In this document: positions 20,086 to 35,000 of the stretch, one piece after another
Position numbering within the stretch: the stretch's first letter is position 1
Layout: each line of letters starts with the position of its first letter
Assembly: GCA_028583415.1 (NCBI GenBank)
Contig: CM053267.1
Span: 53,210,914-53,274,913 of the forward strand
Reading direction: 5' to 3'
Length of the DNA: 64,000 nucleotides
DNA from: Protea cynaroides
Taxonomy: Eukaryota; Streptophyta; Magnoliopsida; Proteales; Proteaceae
Made by a program: the position numbers and the translations under genes
Notes under the pieces: generated by a model
Told to the model about the DNA's origin: nothing
The model's input: the letters and a program-made list of their open reading frames with translations, nothing else
Database searches by the model: none

Positions 20086-23000
20086 ATGAAGGAAATCGTG
20101 ACCATCCAACTTGGAGGTTTTGCCAACTTCGTTGGTTCTCACTTTTGGAATTTTCAGGTGAAATATCACTTTAGTCCCTTTATGTTCTATATTTTTTAAT
20201 CTTTATATGCCGTCGCCAAGGTGTTGCATAACCGTCAAAGTGACTTGCCACCAGTGTGGCTACCCTTTGGACCATGACAAACTTGTCAAACTTTGGGTAA
20301 AGCACTTCTCAATTGCCCGTGAACTAGCAAGACCTTAATGACCCAAAAAGGGGTTTGTTTTGCTTATGAAAGTAAATTGATGCATCTACTGAGATCCTAA
20401 CTCTAATTAACTAGGCCCAGTTTAGAAAATTTAAGTGAGAATTTAGCAGTGAGAATTTAGCAGGAAATAGAGATAAGAAAACGATTGAAGGGGAGAAAAG
20501 GGGGTGGGGTTAGCCAACCACACGCACACACTATTCAAAACAAAATCTCTATTCAATTCAATCATCGGCCGGGATGGTTATACTGATCATATTTAAAGAC
20601 CTGAAAATAAGAAAGAAAGTAGAAATAAGACTCTTTTCTTAAAGACATTCATACTAGACTAACTTGGACTCTTGATATGGACCTACAACTAATCAATCTC
20701 TTTAATTAAAAGAAAAAATTCGTGTACCCCTTATGGACCTTATATTTGTGCTTTATAATTTAGCCCATTACCCTTAATAACACAGAAAATAAAAGCCCAA
20801 AACCATCTGCCATCTAAGCAGGAGCCATTCTTGATGTATGATTGCAATATAAATTCATTAATTAAATAATTAGATCCATCTACTTTTTTATTCTTCTTCT
20901 TACATCCATAAAAAACCTCCTCTGTCAATGATTAGTGTTGATTATCGAAATCTCAATTCATCTGTATATAGAGGTGATGCAGTGATGACCTGTCATCAAT
21001 GATGGGAAACTGCCCGCTAAATATTGCCAATGTTATGATCCAGAATGATGTTCCTCACAGTGTTTGGTTTGTCTCAACGTTTGAGGATAAAAATGTTTGG
21101 AGATGGATGTGTTATAAATTTATAATTAGATGGAAGGATTCCCTCTTCTTTGTCAATGCTTAGAACTTGCAACTTCCTTCTTCTTTTAAAAATGAATTGC
21201 TTACTTCTGTTTCAATGACCAGTACTTTCCTAGGTTAAGAGGTAGCCTTTGTTACATTTTTTATTACATTTGTGGTTTACTGTCGTTCTGATCTTTAATT
21301 ATGTAATGGTTTTTAGTTTACATTTCATTTCTTCAATTATTAGTATTCATGTTCAAAAAAGTTTACCACCTGGCATATTTTTGAAGGATGAGTTGCTAGG
21401 GTTGGCTGAGGATCCCCATGCAGATCCAGTCTACAAGAATAAATCTTTGGATATGGACGTGTTCTATCGTGCTGGTGAAACACAGCAGGTGAAATATTGA
21501 CACCAAAAGCCTTTTATTATCATGAAATTATTGCATGAAATATTGACACCAAACCCTTTCTATTATCATGAAATGATTGCATTCTGTATTATGTGTTTAT
21601 AATTTGAAACTCATTTAATTCTTGGCTGCTGAGGTGCTTTATGGTGTTGTATCTGTTAACGTGGAATGTCTCAATAGAAGCAATAACATAGTAGCATGTT
21701 GCCTGAGAGATATCACCTCGTAAACTGAACCATGGTCTGTAAGCCCGAGGAAATGGTGGCCTGGGATTGGGTAGTTTTATCTTTTTTATCTTAACTATAG
21801 TATCACGGCTGAGGAGAACATCATGTACAAGCCCCCCAAGAAGGACCTTGCAAACAAAACTGAATAGGGAAAACAATAATCTAAATGGCATGTTGAAATG
21901 CCCTCTGCTAACAAAAACCCTCAGATTCCCCTCTTAGGAAACTTGTTATACAAAAAACTCCTTGATCTTGCCCTCTGGTGGAGTGAGATGTTCTACTGCA
22001 GTCATTGGTCCAGAAGAGTTGCTGATTTGGTATTATATGGGAAATGGACCCCCCCCCCCTTTTTTTTTTTTTAATGTTTCGGGTTGTAATTGGCTCAATT
22101 ATATAGCCTGAAAATTTAGTCCCTGGGGCTTATACAAATTTTGGAATCCTTCCCTTGTAGCATTAGGAGGAAGGTTTGGAATTTCAGATTTCACCCTCTG
22201 CCAAAACCAAAATGTTTTGGTTAAAGTTTGGTACATTTTGGTGAATTTCAGAAATTTTGGTACATTGCACATGTATGAATTTCAAGTGTCATTTGATATT
22301 GATTTATTGTGAAATCGACATATTTTGGTAATTTTGGCAAAATTTTGAAGGTTCGAATCTTGGAAACAACCTCTCCATATTATGGGACTAAGGCTGTGTA
22401 CATTTTGCCCTCCCTAGACGCTGCAGTAGCAGGTGCCTCATGTACTGGGACGCCCTTTGGCGAAACTTTGCCATGATTAGGAGTTTGAAAGTATAATAGG
22501 TTGTTTGTTCTTAGCAGCTTCATTATGATTTCTAAAATTGTAGTTAGTCCTTTGCTGAAGATTATCAATTATAGGATTTTGGGCATGTACCCACTAAGGG
22601 GGTACAACATATTTGATGTCGACTTATGTGTACTATGACAAGGGGAGTGTCCCTGTCGTGTGTGATTTGTTCTTCTTGTTACCTTAGTTCCTAAGGTAGT
22701 CTATCCTCCTAGTTGGATAGTCTATGTAGTTCCTAAGGTAATCTATTTAGTTTCTGTTTTTATATTTGTTTTACTTTCCTTCGAATCTGGGACTCCTAGT
22801 TATTCTAGAGTTCCCTTTATTTTGTAATTCCATATTCTAGACTTTATTTTAGGTTATAGGGTAGAGAGGATTTCATCATGATTGACTACTCCTCTAGGAG
22901 TAATCGACACCTCTTCCTCTCCATTCTCCATCTTCTCTCTTTTCTCTCGGTTTTCCATCTCTGTGATTGATGAGTAATTTTTCCTGATATTGCTATATGC

Positions 23001-26000
23001 CTATATCCTTAACTCGTAGTCAGTTTAGGAGTTCAATTATGTTATTTTCAGTCTATTATTTGTCAAATAAGTAGTGGTTTGAGTTGTATTGGGTTTAGGG
23101 AAGTTCTAGTTGTGCCAGGACTCACATTTTCAGAGGTCATGAGTTCAATTCTCCTTGGGGCTCTACCTACCCAAAAAAAAAGAAAAAAAAAGATATGTAC
23201 TTTCTTGCTATTCATGATTGAATGGAAATTTTGAGTATTGGTTTAGTAGTTTGATGACTTATGAGTTACAAGTACGGTTGAAAGTTCTTAAAACCCTACC
23301 CAACCCCATCCTATTCACTGCCACCTTTCCTTGCAATTTAGCCTTAGAAAATCCATAAAGCTGTGCTGCGTCATGTTCTCAGAGTAATAGAGGGATATAG
23401 CCTGTCGAATAAGATGTGAGTATCGTCAGGGGATCCGACTACCTTAGAAATTTAACTAATGACAGCAACTGAATCACCTTCAGCCTTTAAAATGTTTCCA
23501 CTCAATAGGAGGAGGAATCTTCTACGTGGAAAGATGGGTTCGTTGCCCTTTAGTTTAATCAGCCACACTAATGGGCCTTCAGAATGATAATGCAATGATG
23601 CTCTCATGGTTCTGAATGATGTGCCAATATGTGTCATTTAGGGGGCTCCCATTATTGAAGATATGGATATGAATCTTGGGAGTGTCGATCCAATGCCGAA
23701 TCATATCTGGAGTTTATGGATCTGATTACCTCGCTCCACTTTCTATGGGTAATCACATCATACACAGAACAAATGAGATTTAGATGCTTATCTCTCAGCA
23801 CTTTCAACGTTGGAATGACCTTCTAAGATTGTACTGTTTTATTCCTTCCAATTTCCGTGTATGCCTTCCAACAAAGGGTACCTCAAAAGATCTCTTTCCA
23901 AGTGGGGTTGATGCCAATCTAATACTATAATCTTTTTAAGCTTATGTTGTTTCTTCTATTTATAAACATGCACATACTCATGTTACTACTAATACTAGTA
24001 GTCTATAAGCTGGAATTTGTGCAGTGATATGGATTGTTTTTAACCATGAACTCTCAGAATTTGCCTCTGCTACTCATATTTCAGGCCAATAGAATCATCC
24101 TGTTAAAACTTGAAATCAACCATAGTTTTGAAGACTGGTTATTGAAAGGACTGGCTCCTGTCATCCTGTTGAAATCAACCATAGTTCTGAAAACTGAACC
24201 AAACATTGAAGGGACAGGTTCCAGGTCCACCCATAGTTAGTAAATATGTGTATTATATGTGATGTATGACACCCTAGAGTTTAGGTTTCCTACACTTACA
24301 GCTAACTAGGTATTAGGTTGTCTAATATTTAGCTAGTTAGAACAGAGGACAGCAGCATACATGTCTTGCAATTAGTGTGTTTAGAGTTGAATTTATTAAT
24401 TAATGAGCAATATATTCCTAACAATAGTTTACCCACTCGGCAATGATCAAATAGGGTGACATAGTATTCAGCAATAATTTGGCAGCATTGGTCAAGTTGT
24501 TATGCTGAACTTTTCAACACCCTTAAACTAATAACAGCCATATTCAGTGCTTAGGAATACTAATTTCATGTAAATACAGCAACACTTCAATATATAAAGA
24601 GCTAGATTACTTACCAGAATTGATGCTGAAACATAGGTACCAACACATGGTCCTAAACAATAGGGAAGGGCAGTAAACAATAACAGAAGACTAGCACAAT
24701 ACATGTACTGAAACACATACTGTTACAGGAAAATAAAAACAAAGAATAACAGAACCTGAAAATGCATTATACTGTCTATCACTGATAGAAGTTGATAGTG
24801 GGGGAAAAAAGGAGAACTGAGTACTGCAGTAAGGAGTTTACAATAAGTTAATAAACATGAAAAAAAGGAGAACTGAGTACTGCAGTAAGGAGTTTACAAT
24901 AAGTTAATAAACATACTCTAAGATAATGACATGAGATAAAATTTATGGAGAGGAACAGGGAGGGGTATTGTGATTCCAGAAAATTGAACATCAAGAAATA
25001 AGAAGGATGATAAAAGAGGGGTAGGGAAGCAGCACTGAAATAGGAGAGACGGGGAAGAAGAGAAGACAGATTCAGAGAGGGGAGAGAGAAGAATCAGAAG
25101 ATAGAAAACTTACAGTCAAGAGGGAAGCTTCATTTTCATTTATTCATTGCATCATTCATTTTCAGAAAAAAAAAGTGGCCTTAAAAAGCCTACAGGGAAA
25201 ACTGTGAACTGCCTAAGGCAGTTACAGAATTCAAAAAAAGAAAAAGAAAACTTTTAAAAGAGGGGAGGGGAACTGTTCACGTGAACAGTGAAAACAGGGG
25301 GTGGGGTGTTCACATTACATTTATAAAAAAAAGAAAAAAAAAAGACAACTGAAACTGAAATTTAAAAAAAGAACTACATAACAAATAACAAAAATAACTG
25401 TCATAACAGAAAACAGCAAAAAAGAAGAAGAAAAATTAAAAATGAAATTGCTTTTTCAGCTGTGCTGTAAAACTACTGGGATGTCCTCATCAATATGTGT
25501 ATCCACGTATCATTCAAAAAAAGGTTTTTAAATGGATATTTCAAAAGAGTAGGAAATAGTGCATATTCTATAAGAACACATATAATATGTGTTAAAAAAC
25601 GTTGATTTATTAAATAAATAAATAAATAAAATTAACGCATGGTTCTTCTGCCAAGGGGATCGACTAAAAAACAGTCTTCATCCCTTGTCCGACAGCCCTT
25701 TGTTTGTTCTCCTCTGGAAGCTACATTTCTTTCTTGGTTCTCTTTCCTTCCCTACCTCTCTATCTTCATCCACATAAATCTCGCCTGTAATATGATTCCT
25801 TATGAGTTTACGCTTTTACTCTAATTACAATTTACAACAAAGGGTTGGATGCTTTTATATTTGGATGCTACCAAGATAAGTGTGCACATGTACCTTTGGT
25901 CACTCGCTTTCCATATGGTAATATAAGATAGCTCGCTTTGTTCAAAGGGTTCATATGGAACTTACAAAGTTACAACCAAACATATGTTTTTCCTACGATG

Positions 26001-29000
26001 ACGGATGACATGATGCTACTTTGTCCTTTTTTTTCCCATACTTTTGGGCCCCAAACATTAAGGGTGTCAATCGTTTTAGTTTCGGTTAATCAGCTCAGTT
26101 TGGTTTTGGTTCATGTCATAAATAGTAAAAACCAAAACTAAACCAAATAAAGATCAATTCTTAATTTTAAAACTGGAACCAACGGTTTATTCAGTTCTTA
26201 TTCGGTTCTGGTTATACGGTTTTAATCGGTTTTGACTTTCAATTTACATTTTATTTTAATGCTGTTACGTATATATACGGTTGGTAAGCGGTTTGGTTGA
26301 ACACAAAACTGAGCCTGTGCCAAAAAAAATGTCCTAAAATTTTTTATTTGAAATAAACATTTTTCTATTTGTTTCAAAAAAAATCACAAAATTAAATAAT
26401 CATGTCAATCTAAAAATGTAGTAGTACAGAAGAATCCAATATGTTACAGTTTCCATTCAAAGAAAGATGTTGTATGGATTGCTCATTGCACTAAAGTCTA
26501 ACCGTCCTCTTTTCGGTTTGGTTATACTCGGATTTCTATTATACGGCTTGAATATTCAGTCTAACGCCGGTTTGAAACCGACAGTTTTTTTTGGTTCTTA
26601 ACCAAACCAAAGCGTAAGCTAATATCTAAAACCAGGACAAACCAATTACTTTCGGTTAGATTTGGTCGGCATTAAAAATGGTTGATTTTGTCTCAGTTTT
26701 TGGTTCTGATTCTCTTTTGACACCCTTACTGAAATGACTCTTTTTTTTTCCTTCAGCAATATTTAAGGAATATGCTATAGGGCATCCCAACGCATGAGGT
26801 CCCACTATTACAGGGTGTGGGAAAGATATAGCATATAGGGTATATGCTATATCCTCTTTATTTATACGTATCTATATGTCCATTTTTTTTTTCAAAAAAT
26901 TTATTAAATGCGTATCATACTATTTTGGTACACTTTTTTTAGCACCGGACTTTTAAAAGTATTACTAACATCTACCTGTTTTTTTTTTACCATACCTGAA
27001 CTTACTATGGGTTAGCCTCCAGCCAAAAACCAAGGGATGATTACATGCCATATTGGTTTGGTCTACTTTATTAATTTAAATGTGCAGTTCTGCTTTGGCT
27101 TGAACTAGCAAGATGCCTCATTCATGTTTAACAGGCAGTACGGTTATGATTTCAAATTACTGCAGCCATCTTTTTACCATCTACAGTATCTCTTTCTGTT
27201 TGAATATGGATGCTTATTTTCTGTCTTCCTTCTTTTTTCTTTTTTTTTTGTCCTGGTAATGAAGTATGTGTATAGTCTGCTTACACCTAATGCATATGCA
27301 GGGCATTCTTACCTATACTCCTCGCTTGGTCTCAATTGATTATCAAGGTACCAAATTACTTTCTTAATTAGGTTATTAACTGGTCCAGTTGCTTTATATT
27401 ATGGGCATTAATGTATAATCCATCATACTGTTGTTGATAGTGTCTTCTAGTAGCAAGTTATCAGACAGGGCTTGCTGTTAAATTTGTGTCTGTGTGCCTT
27501 GATGGTTTATTACTGTTGAAGGCTCATGTTGGTGGTCTTAAATTTCCTGGTTATTCCATTATTTTCTACTCCAGAAAGCCTTGGGACCATGTTGGTACTC
27601 TCCTCCTAGGCTGTACTAAGAGAACACTTTTGTCCTTTTGAAAAACCATTTTTAGTTGATTCTTTTACATAGCCTTAAAGAACCACATACATTAACCAGC
27701 TTAATGTTTTTCTGATGAAAGAACTTGACTGAAGCCCCTCAATCAGCAATCACAAGGATGAGTTGCCAAGGAGGATCACGAGATCCATTCAACAGGGGTT
27801 TAGCACTAGAAGGTAGGCACCTTTTTTTTGGGTGAATTACAAAGTAGTCTCCTTCAATAGTAAAGCATGAGTAGATAGAATCTGCAGCACCAAAGTGCCT
27901 CCCTTAAAGCTTCAGTCTCGGACACTTCAGGAGACAAAGTGAAGAAGCAGAGAAACAATGACCAGAAGCACGAACAAGAGATGAACGATGATCCTTAACA
28001 AAAATGCCAGCAGCAGACCTCCAATATTTGCTCCACCCACATTAATTTTCATCCCCACTTCTGGTGGTGAGATTCAGAACAGACTCTCTAATTGCTGCCT
28101 TAAGCGAATGGGAAGTACTCCCTTTTATTAGGTTTTTAAGTATACATTTTTCTTACAATTATGTAATATCTTTTTATGACACAAACTACCTTTTCAAACT
28201 TGTTCTCCTGGAACCCTGTTTCTGTTCTCTCTTCACCATACCCATCTCTTCTTTCTTGCACCCACTTTCATGTTCCCTACCCCTTATCTCCTTTCCATTC
28301 CCGTACCCCCTTTCTCTTCTCTTTTTCCCCAACTTTCCTCTCACCCCCACTTCCATTCCCTCCCTCTTCCCTATTCTCTCTCTCCCTCTCTCTCTCTCTC
28401 CCCCCGCCCCCCCCCCCCCCAAAAAAAAAAAAGAAAAAAAAAAACACAAAAAAAAAATCCATGGGGCTAAATATAGAGAAAAATGCTTGACGGAATCTAA
28501 CTGGGTTGATTGCCAGAAAATAACTTTAGGCTAGGTTCCTGATTCCCTAATCAACTGCTCAGGTGTATGTGCTGCAAAATTAGTCAACTAGCCCGATCCA
28601 ACTTTTTTATACTAATAGGCAGTGCTTGTTAGCAAGGAGGTTGAACTCTCAAAAGGCAAGAGGCGGACTAGAATACGCCTACAGAACATATTGCAGTCTA
28701 TAACATCGGGATCCACTTCCCGTAGGTGACTCTTAGTCCCATGGGCGGCTACTGTGCCGTAAAAGGATCAAACTTGAGAAGAAAATTTGCAACAGCTGGT
28801 AATGATTTTTACTCAGAAGCTGAAGAAATCTGTTGTGCATATTGATTCAACTTTTTATCTCCTAAACCCTACTAAAACAATGGACTAAACTAACCCCAAT
28901 TGTGACTCTTAATGAGGGTAAAACTGGCGCAACAGATTATTCAAAATTCCATAAATAAGCTATCTAACTGAAATAGGACAACTGACGCTTACTAGTATAG

Positions 29001-32000
29001 AGCAGGACCAATAAGAACTTGCTGAGAACCCATTGATTTTTGCCTTTTTGGGTTCCAAGGCTTATATGATGCCAACAAAGAAGGAAACTAAGAGGGAAAG
29101 AGGGAAAAAATTCTGAGATCATAGCAGGTGGATGCTCTGTTTGGTACTTTATATGCTCTGTTTGGTAGAGCAGGACCAATAAGAACTTGCTGAGAACCCA
29201 TTGATTTTTGCCTTTTTGGGTTCCAAGGCTTATATGATGCCAACAAAGAAGGAAACTAAGAGGGAAAGAGGGAAAAAAATTCTGAGATCATGGGAGGTGG
29301 ATGCTCTGTTTGGTACTTTATATGCTCCTTTTTCTGATATTGGATGTGTAATCATATTTGAAACCTGCTACTTCAGATATGTATGGCTGTCTCAGGATGT
29401 TCCAACTTGTGTATAGTCTTCAGCTTTAGTTACAGTAAGAGCTTCTACATCAGGGCTGAAGAACGAATTCCACAAAACATGGGGTCTACTCCCACCCAGC
29501 CTCTCTCCCCATTCATTCCTTTTTTTTTTTTTACTTCTCTTATGTACAATTTTAGATTTATCCCTCATGTCATTATGGGAAAAGGATTCACTTTTCTGAA
29601 TTGGTTGTGGCCTCTATTGGTTCCTTTTTCCACATGGCAGAATAGAATGCTTTGATCATATTCATTGAATAAGGCACATTGAATTTTGTAGCAACCATAT
29701 AGCCAAACATTTGGCGCTTCCCCCTCCCCCCTTTTTTTCGTCTAAAGAACTTTATTTACAAACCGATTTATGTTTTGAAGCAAACTTCCAATACATTTTA
29801 TCCTAATACATGGCAATATCAAATTGGACTAAGAATTAACTAATGACTACATAAACATGTGGAAAATATGTCCAAAGAAGTTGAACGCTGACACCTATTG
29901 CTGGTGGCAGAAAATGGAAATAGTTGATAGTCTAGGATTCCTATACTGTTAGTCCAGCTTTCACATTTCTGAGTATGTTGAAGTCGTTCATGTTGAATAA
30001 AGCAAGTTAAATAAAAAGTAGTACCAAAAAGAAAGTTTAATAAAAACTGAGGTAGGAATATAACTGCAAAACAAATTGAGGGGACTACAATTGCCCGACT
30101 TTTTCCTACCACATGGCTATATTGATTGGATTCTAAATTTTCTGGACATGCCATCATCTGAGCTATTGGCTGATTTTCAGCCTATTCGAACATCATTGTG
30201 TTATGAGAGTTTTGAAAATTGTTTTCTAGTAGCAGGTTTCATGAATGTCAATGATGTAATTATTGGCACTTAATTCTGTGTTGGGTTAAGTTTGATGTGG
30301 CTGAAATTTTGTAGACTGGTGGACCCTCTTGCCAAGTTTCAACCCAGACAGCTTGCCAAGTGGTAAAGTAAAGCATTTAAAAACACAGGAGTACAGTATG
30401 TAGTAGGAGGGTGCATGAACATACATAGGAGGGTATGCCGATACATGTGAAGGTTTATGATTGAATTTGAGTTTAAAATTTGAAAGTGACCAATCTAGAC
30501 CATTCCCTAGACACATGGCCACATCACCCTTCCATGTGGCATGAGCACCAGTTAATATTTACCTCCTGGATGTGCTCATCTAGGAAATCTTTTGGCTTTT
30601 CCCTTTCTCATTTGTGTCCAATTTTTTGGAAATTGTTCCGAGGGACTCGCTTTTGTTTGGGTAAAGCTGGAGATAGACTAACAATTTTGACATGGCCTAT
30701 CCAAGGAATTCCCATCTATTGAATGGTGGAAATAACCAAATTAGAAGTTACACACGGCCAAAAATGGGTCATGCTGTAGGAACCTGTTGATGCTAGATCC
30801 TTTTTTTGAAAGGAGAAAAAAAATATTACCAAGAAGGTGCAACATCTTACATTGGTAGGGATGCTAATGATGGGAGGGGATATATGCAGATAAGATATGG
30901 AATTTATAGATGAGATCGAGTAAGGCCTTGTGGTACACCACCCCTTCCCCTCCCCAATAAAATAAATAAATAAATAAATAAATAAATACAGAAAATAATA
31001 AAAAGAGGAAAGCTTTTAAGGCTTTGTATAGGCTGAGATATTGTATATAATATCTTACTTTGCAATTCACTGAAAAGATTACCATTTTCTTTGGATTTAT
31101 ATTAAACATTAATGGATATTGCAGTTTCATTCTTTTAGTATATTGAAGTCTTTTGCTTTGCAGGATCTCTTGGTTCCCTGAGTTCATGTGGTTCATTGTA
31201 TAATGAGGTCCAATCTGATTCACCACATGTTGTCACATGGTGAGACTTTTTCGACTGATTTTTTGCTTCTGTGCTGATAACTCCAGTTTCAGTCCTATTG
31301 TTACTAAAGTTACATTTTATCCTCTGTTTTTTATTTACTTATCTTAAAACCTTTTGACTCCAAGGTTGATTTCCATAAGTCCAACATTGCATTTATCTTT
31401 GCTTTATCCACCAAAAGAATATCATTCCTAATTTTGTTCAAAACACTGGTTTTATCCTAGCCATTAGACTGATATTTTTTTTTTTGGGAAAATTTCAGCT
31501 ACCACCCAAAAAGAATTGATTAAATCACCTTCCACCCAAGTTGTTTAAAAAAATCACGTACCACCCAAGTTAGACATACGTATATCAAAAAGATCCAAAA
31601 ACAACTAACAAAGCCGTTAGTTGCTGATGTCAGCCGTTAAAAAATACTTGAATGACAATAATACCCTTTTTGTAAGGGAAAAAAAAGCTCCATTTTTTCA
31701 CCAATTCTCTGTTTATTTGTCTCCTGCAAACACCAAACAATCATGGCCGATTCTACTCCTCACTCTTATTCCTTCCCTAAGAAACTTCGATTCTTCGCTC
31801 GCACAGTCGCACCCGACGCTTTCTTCAACTGAGAACTGCCAAAATAATTGAAAGAAAAAAAAAAGGCCAAAAAACTAGAAAATCGGACAAGAAGACAGAC
31901 TTTAAGATAACCTTTTCTGTTCAGCCGCACAGAGTTTAGCTTCAAGGCGCTGACCCAGATCATCCTCTTGAAATGAAGACCACGAAGGAATCCTTGGCTT

Positions 32001-35000
32001 TGATCGAGCTTTGCTGGTTAATCATTCGTAGAATTGCTGCATTTTAAGAGAAGAGAGTATGGAAACGACAGATTTTTTTTTTCTTAAATTCCTCTCAGTA
32101 TCCAGAGCACTTTTCCAATAGAGAGAGAGAGAGAGAGATAGAGAAACCCGGAATGCCTCTCTCTCTCTCTTCATCTTCCTATCCATTCAACTTTTTTAAC
32201 TAGCAGAGCAAACAAGAGCGCAGCGATGAATATATGTTGGGTTCACGGCAGCTACAGGGAGTTCTAGTTGAATAGCATAGGATTCTGACATGGAGTTTTA
32301 GTATTTCGAATTTCTCCAATGCACTAGAAAATTGGAATTTTCCATCTTTAGTTCCCCCGAAGAGATCTTTTTTCTGATCCAAAGGTTTCATTGTTGGGAC
32401 TACCATAGAGTCCACGGTTGTGCTGGGCTCTATGATAGGAATCACTCTGTTTTTGGTTAGGAGGAAACTAAGGAAATAGAGGGACGGAGAACCATGAAGG
32501 CTAGGACTTGGAGTACTGGCAAAACAAAATCAGTGAAGAGAAGAAATGGAGATGGAGGAGAAGTACAAGAAGAGTGAGAGAGTGAGAGAGAGAGTGAGAG
32601 AGCAAAGAAGAAAGGAAGAAGAAACAGAGAGGAAGAAGAAAGGGGTGTAAACGTCCACACACAATTTCAACTTTTTCCCATCAGTCCATTAACTAACGTT
32701 TGTCTAACTTGGGTGGTAGGTGATTTTTTTAAACAACTTGGGTGGTAGCTGATTTAATCAATTCTTTTTGGGTGGTAGCTGAAATTTTCCCTTTTTTTTT
32801 TGTTCTACTTTCTGTTTACTTATGAGTTATGAGTCATAACTGAAAATATTCTAGTTTGTAAATGCACTGTCCAGTCAATTTCATTCCATCTTTATTAAAG
32901 AACCTGATTTCTTTCATTGATATCATTACTCAAAAACCATATATCTAATGTTACTTTCTCTTACTCTGACGTAAAAATCCTAACCCAAATGTTCTCTCTC
33001 CTGTCAGCTTTTAAATAAGCAATGAAGGCAAGATTAACTATTACCCTAGTTTATTTACATTTGTGTTGTCCTGCGGTTGCCCTACCATCCTTTGTACTAC
33101 CACAGACAGTGCAGTTCTATTGTTTTTGACCTCACTGTGTTCTGTTTGGTCCCGTGTGTTGTTTAATGCATTTAATGATCTTTGTATGGATATGCAGGTC
33201 TGGCAGTGTTTCCAGGCAAGCTTCTGAACCACGCACGAAGAATCTGTTTTTGCAAAGCTTGTATGAGGAGCAAGAGACGCCAAGTGTGTTAGGAAATGGT
33301 ATCAAGAAAAAGAATGATGACTGTCGAAGCGAAATTGAGGACAAAGACATTGTTGAGAGTCTAGAGAACAGTGTTCAGTTTTGGACGGACTTCTCAAAAG
33401 TGCACTATCATCCCCGAAGTTTGTATGAATTAAATGGACTATGGGTGGATGCTCAGGAATTTGATAATTATGGAATAGGCAGAGATGTCTTCTCTGATGG
33501 TTTAAGGGGAGAAGAAATGAATGAGCAGTTGCGGTTCTTTGTAGAAGAGTGTGACCACATTCAGGTATTTTATTTGTTACTCTATCCATGCAGCTGACTA
33601 TGATTGAAATTGTTGGAAGAATATTTTCCTAATGTATAAAATGCATTGTTCCTTGCAGAGTAACAATATGCAACCGTTCTTTGAGACGGATCATGTTTAT
33701 ACTTGCACTTCCTGATTTCCCTACATTACGCAACCGTTAGTCACTGTCTTTTCTACTCTATTATTTTTCGGTGGAAAACTCTCCAGAGTTTCTGATCTCT
33801 TTCTTTTTTCCAAACTCTTACGTGATTTTATTGGAAAAAAAAAAGGGAATTAGTGGACTATGAGCTTTGATTTCTTGCATGGCCCACATGGATGAGCATT
33901 AGAACTCCTTATTCATCAAGTTCTGAACACAAACATTCTCTGCCCTGCCTCGGGGGGAGGGGAAAAAGAGGGGGAGAGGAGTTGAGATTCTGTGTTGCTT
34001 TTTCTCTTTTGAAAGAATTTTCCTTGATATTTAATTCTTTTGCCTCCTTATCTTCCAACTGTGGTAAGATTTTTTTGAAAAATATAACACATTCTGACTT
34101 GATATTTAATTCTTTTGCCTCCTTATCTTCCAACTGTGGTAAAATTTTTTTGAAAAATATCACACATTCTGATTTATTTTCCTTTTTTTTTTTTCCTTCA
34201 AATCAAAAGGAATTAGTCACCTGATCCTATATAACATTCTGACTCTACTTTCCCATTTATTTTTTTTCCTTATTGTCATTTATTATCCCGTCCTTATATT
34301 CCTGTAACTGTACCCAATTGTGAACCTCAAATAATCTATGAAGATGAGTTGACCTTAGTTTTCCAAATAATGTCATAGCCTGTAAAATTCATGGCGATGA
34401 ACATGGGTTACAAGGCATAGATTAAGGACCTTTGACTTCAACCACTTTGATCTTCTATGCTTCATCAGATAATCATGACCATTGACTATTACAATCATTT
34501 AGGAACCAAGGAAAAGTATATGGTACAATGTATTCTCTGGGTTGAATGTTGAATCATCTGAGAGGACTAAATGTTCTTTCAAATATTGTACCTCTTTGAT
34601 TATGTTTCCCACTATCTTTATAACTTTATTCCCTTCGTTCCACAAACACTATCTTGTTTGAAAACCCCTCAGTTTATCGAGGTGCATTAACTACCTACCA
34701 GTTTATATCCTTTTCCAATATTACCTCATTGGTTTGGTTTACATGATAGAGGAAAACAATTACAGCAAGTGATTACAAATGGATATGTAGACAACTAAAT
34801 AAGGGATTAGGGGAAATAAAAAATAGATAAAAAAAAAAAAAAAAAGCTTCATATATTGGTTTTACAATGGACAAACATTTTGTGACAGTAAAAATCCTCA
34901 AAAAAGACTGTCTTTGTGGCAGTGGGTATATCTTCAAATTTACGGATCATTTTTATAGTATATAATTGAGCATGAATCACACTTTCTCTATAAAATAATC

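Larger units (their letters stand above)
21489..27301. other. Large second coding intron of the misato gene (5.8 kb)
   Basis: Non-coding. It contains a truncated SINE (22347-22460), an LTR-like segment (about 22570-22980, with CCTAAGGTAGTCTAT repeated and a CT-rich end) whose limits I could not fix, a 56-bp tandem duplication (24803-24914), purine-rich sequence at 24950-25120, and a TIR element (26061-26727). No ORF of note. Confidence 0.5.

Noticed and set aside
22570..22980. Solo LTR in the misato intron
   Set aside because: The sequence style is LTR-like, with a CT-rich end and repeated CCTAAGGTA words, but no TG..CA termini with a target duplication could be matched, so it is only mentioned in the intron entry.
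23090..23180. SINE or tRNA-like segment (GAGTTCAATTCTC, followed by an A-rich run)
   Set aside because: A box-B-like word and A-rich tail exist, but no box A and no target duplication could be found.
24803..24914. CRISPR-like direct repeats
   Set aside because: Only two head-to-tail copies with no spacers in a plant intron; an ordinary tandem duplication.
28064..28534. 156-aa plus-strand ORF and overlapping ORFs in other frames
   Set aside because: Low-complexity pyrimidine-rich sequence ending in poly-C and poly-A within a misato intron; no domain.
33154..33597. Independent 147-aa gene
   Set aside because: It is coding exon 5 of the misato gene (33198-33564) extended into intron on both sides; the ATG at 33154 is intronic.
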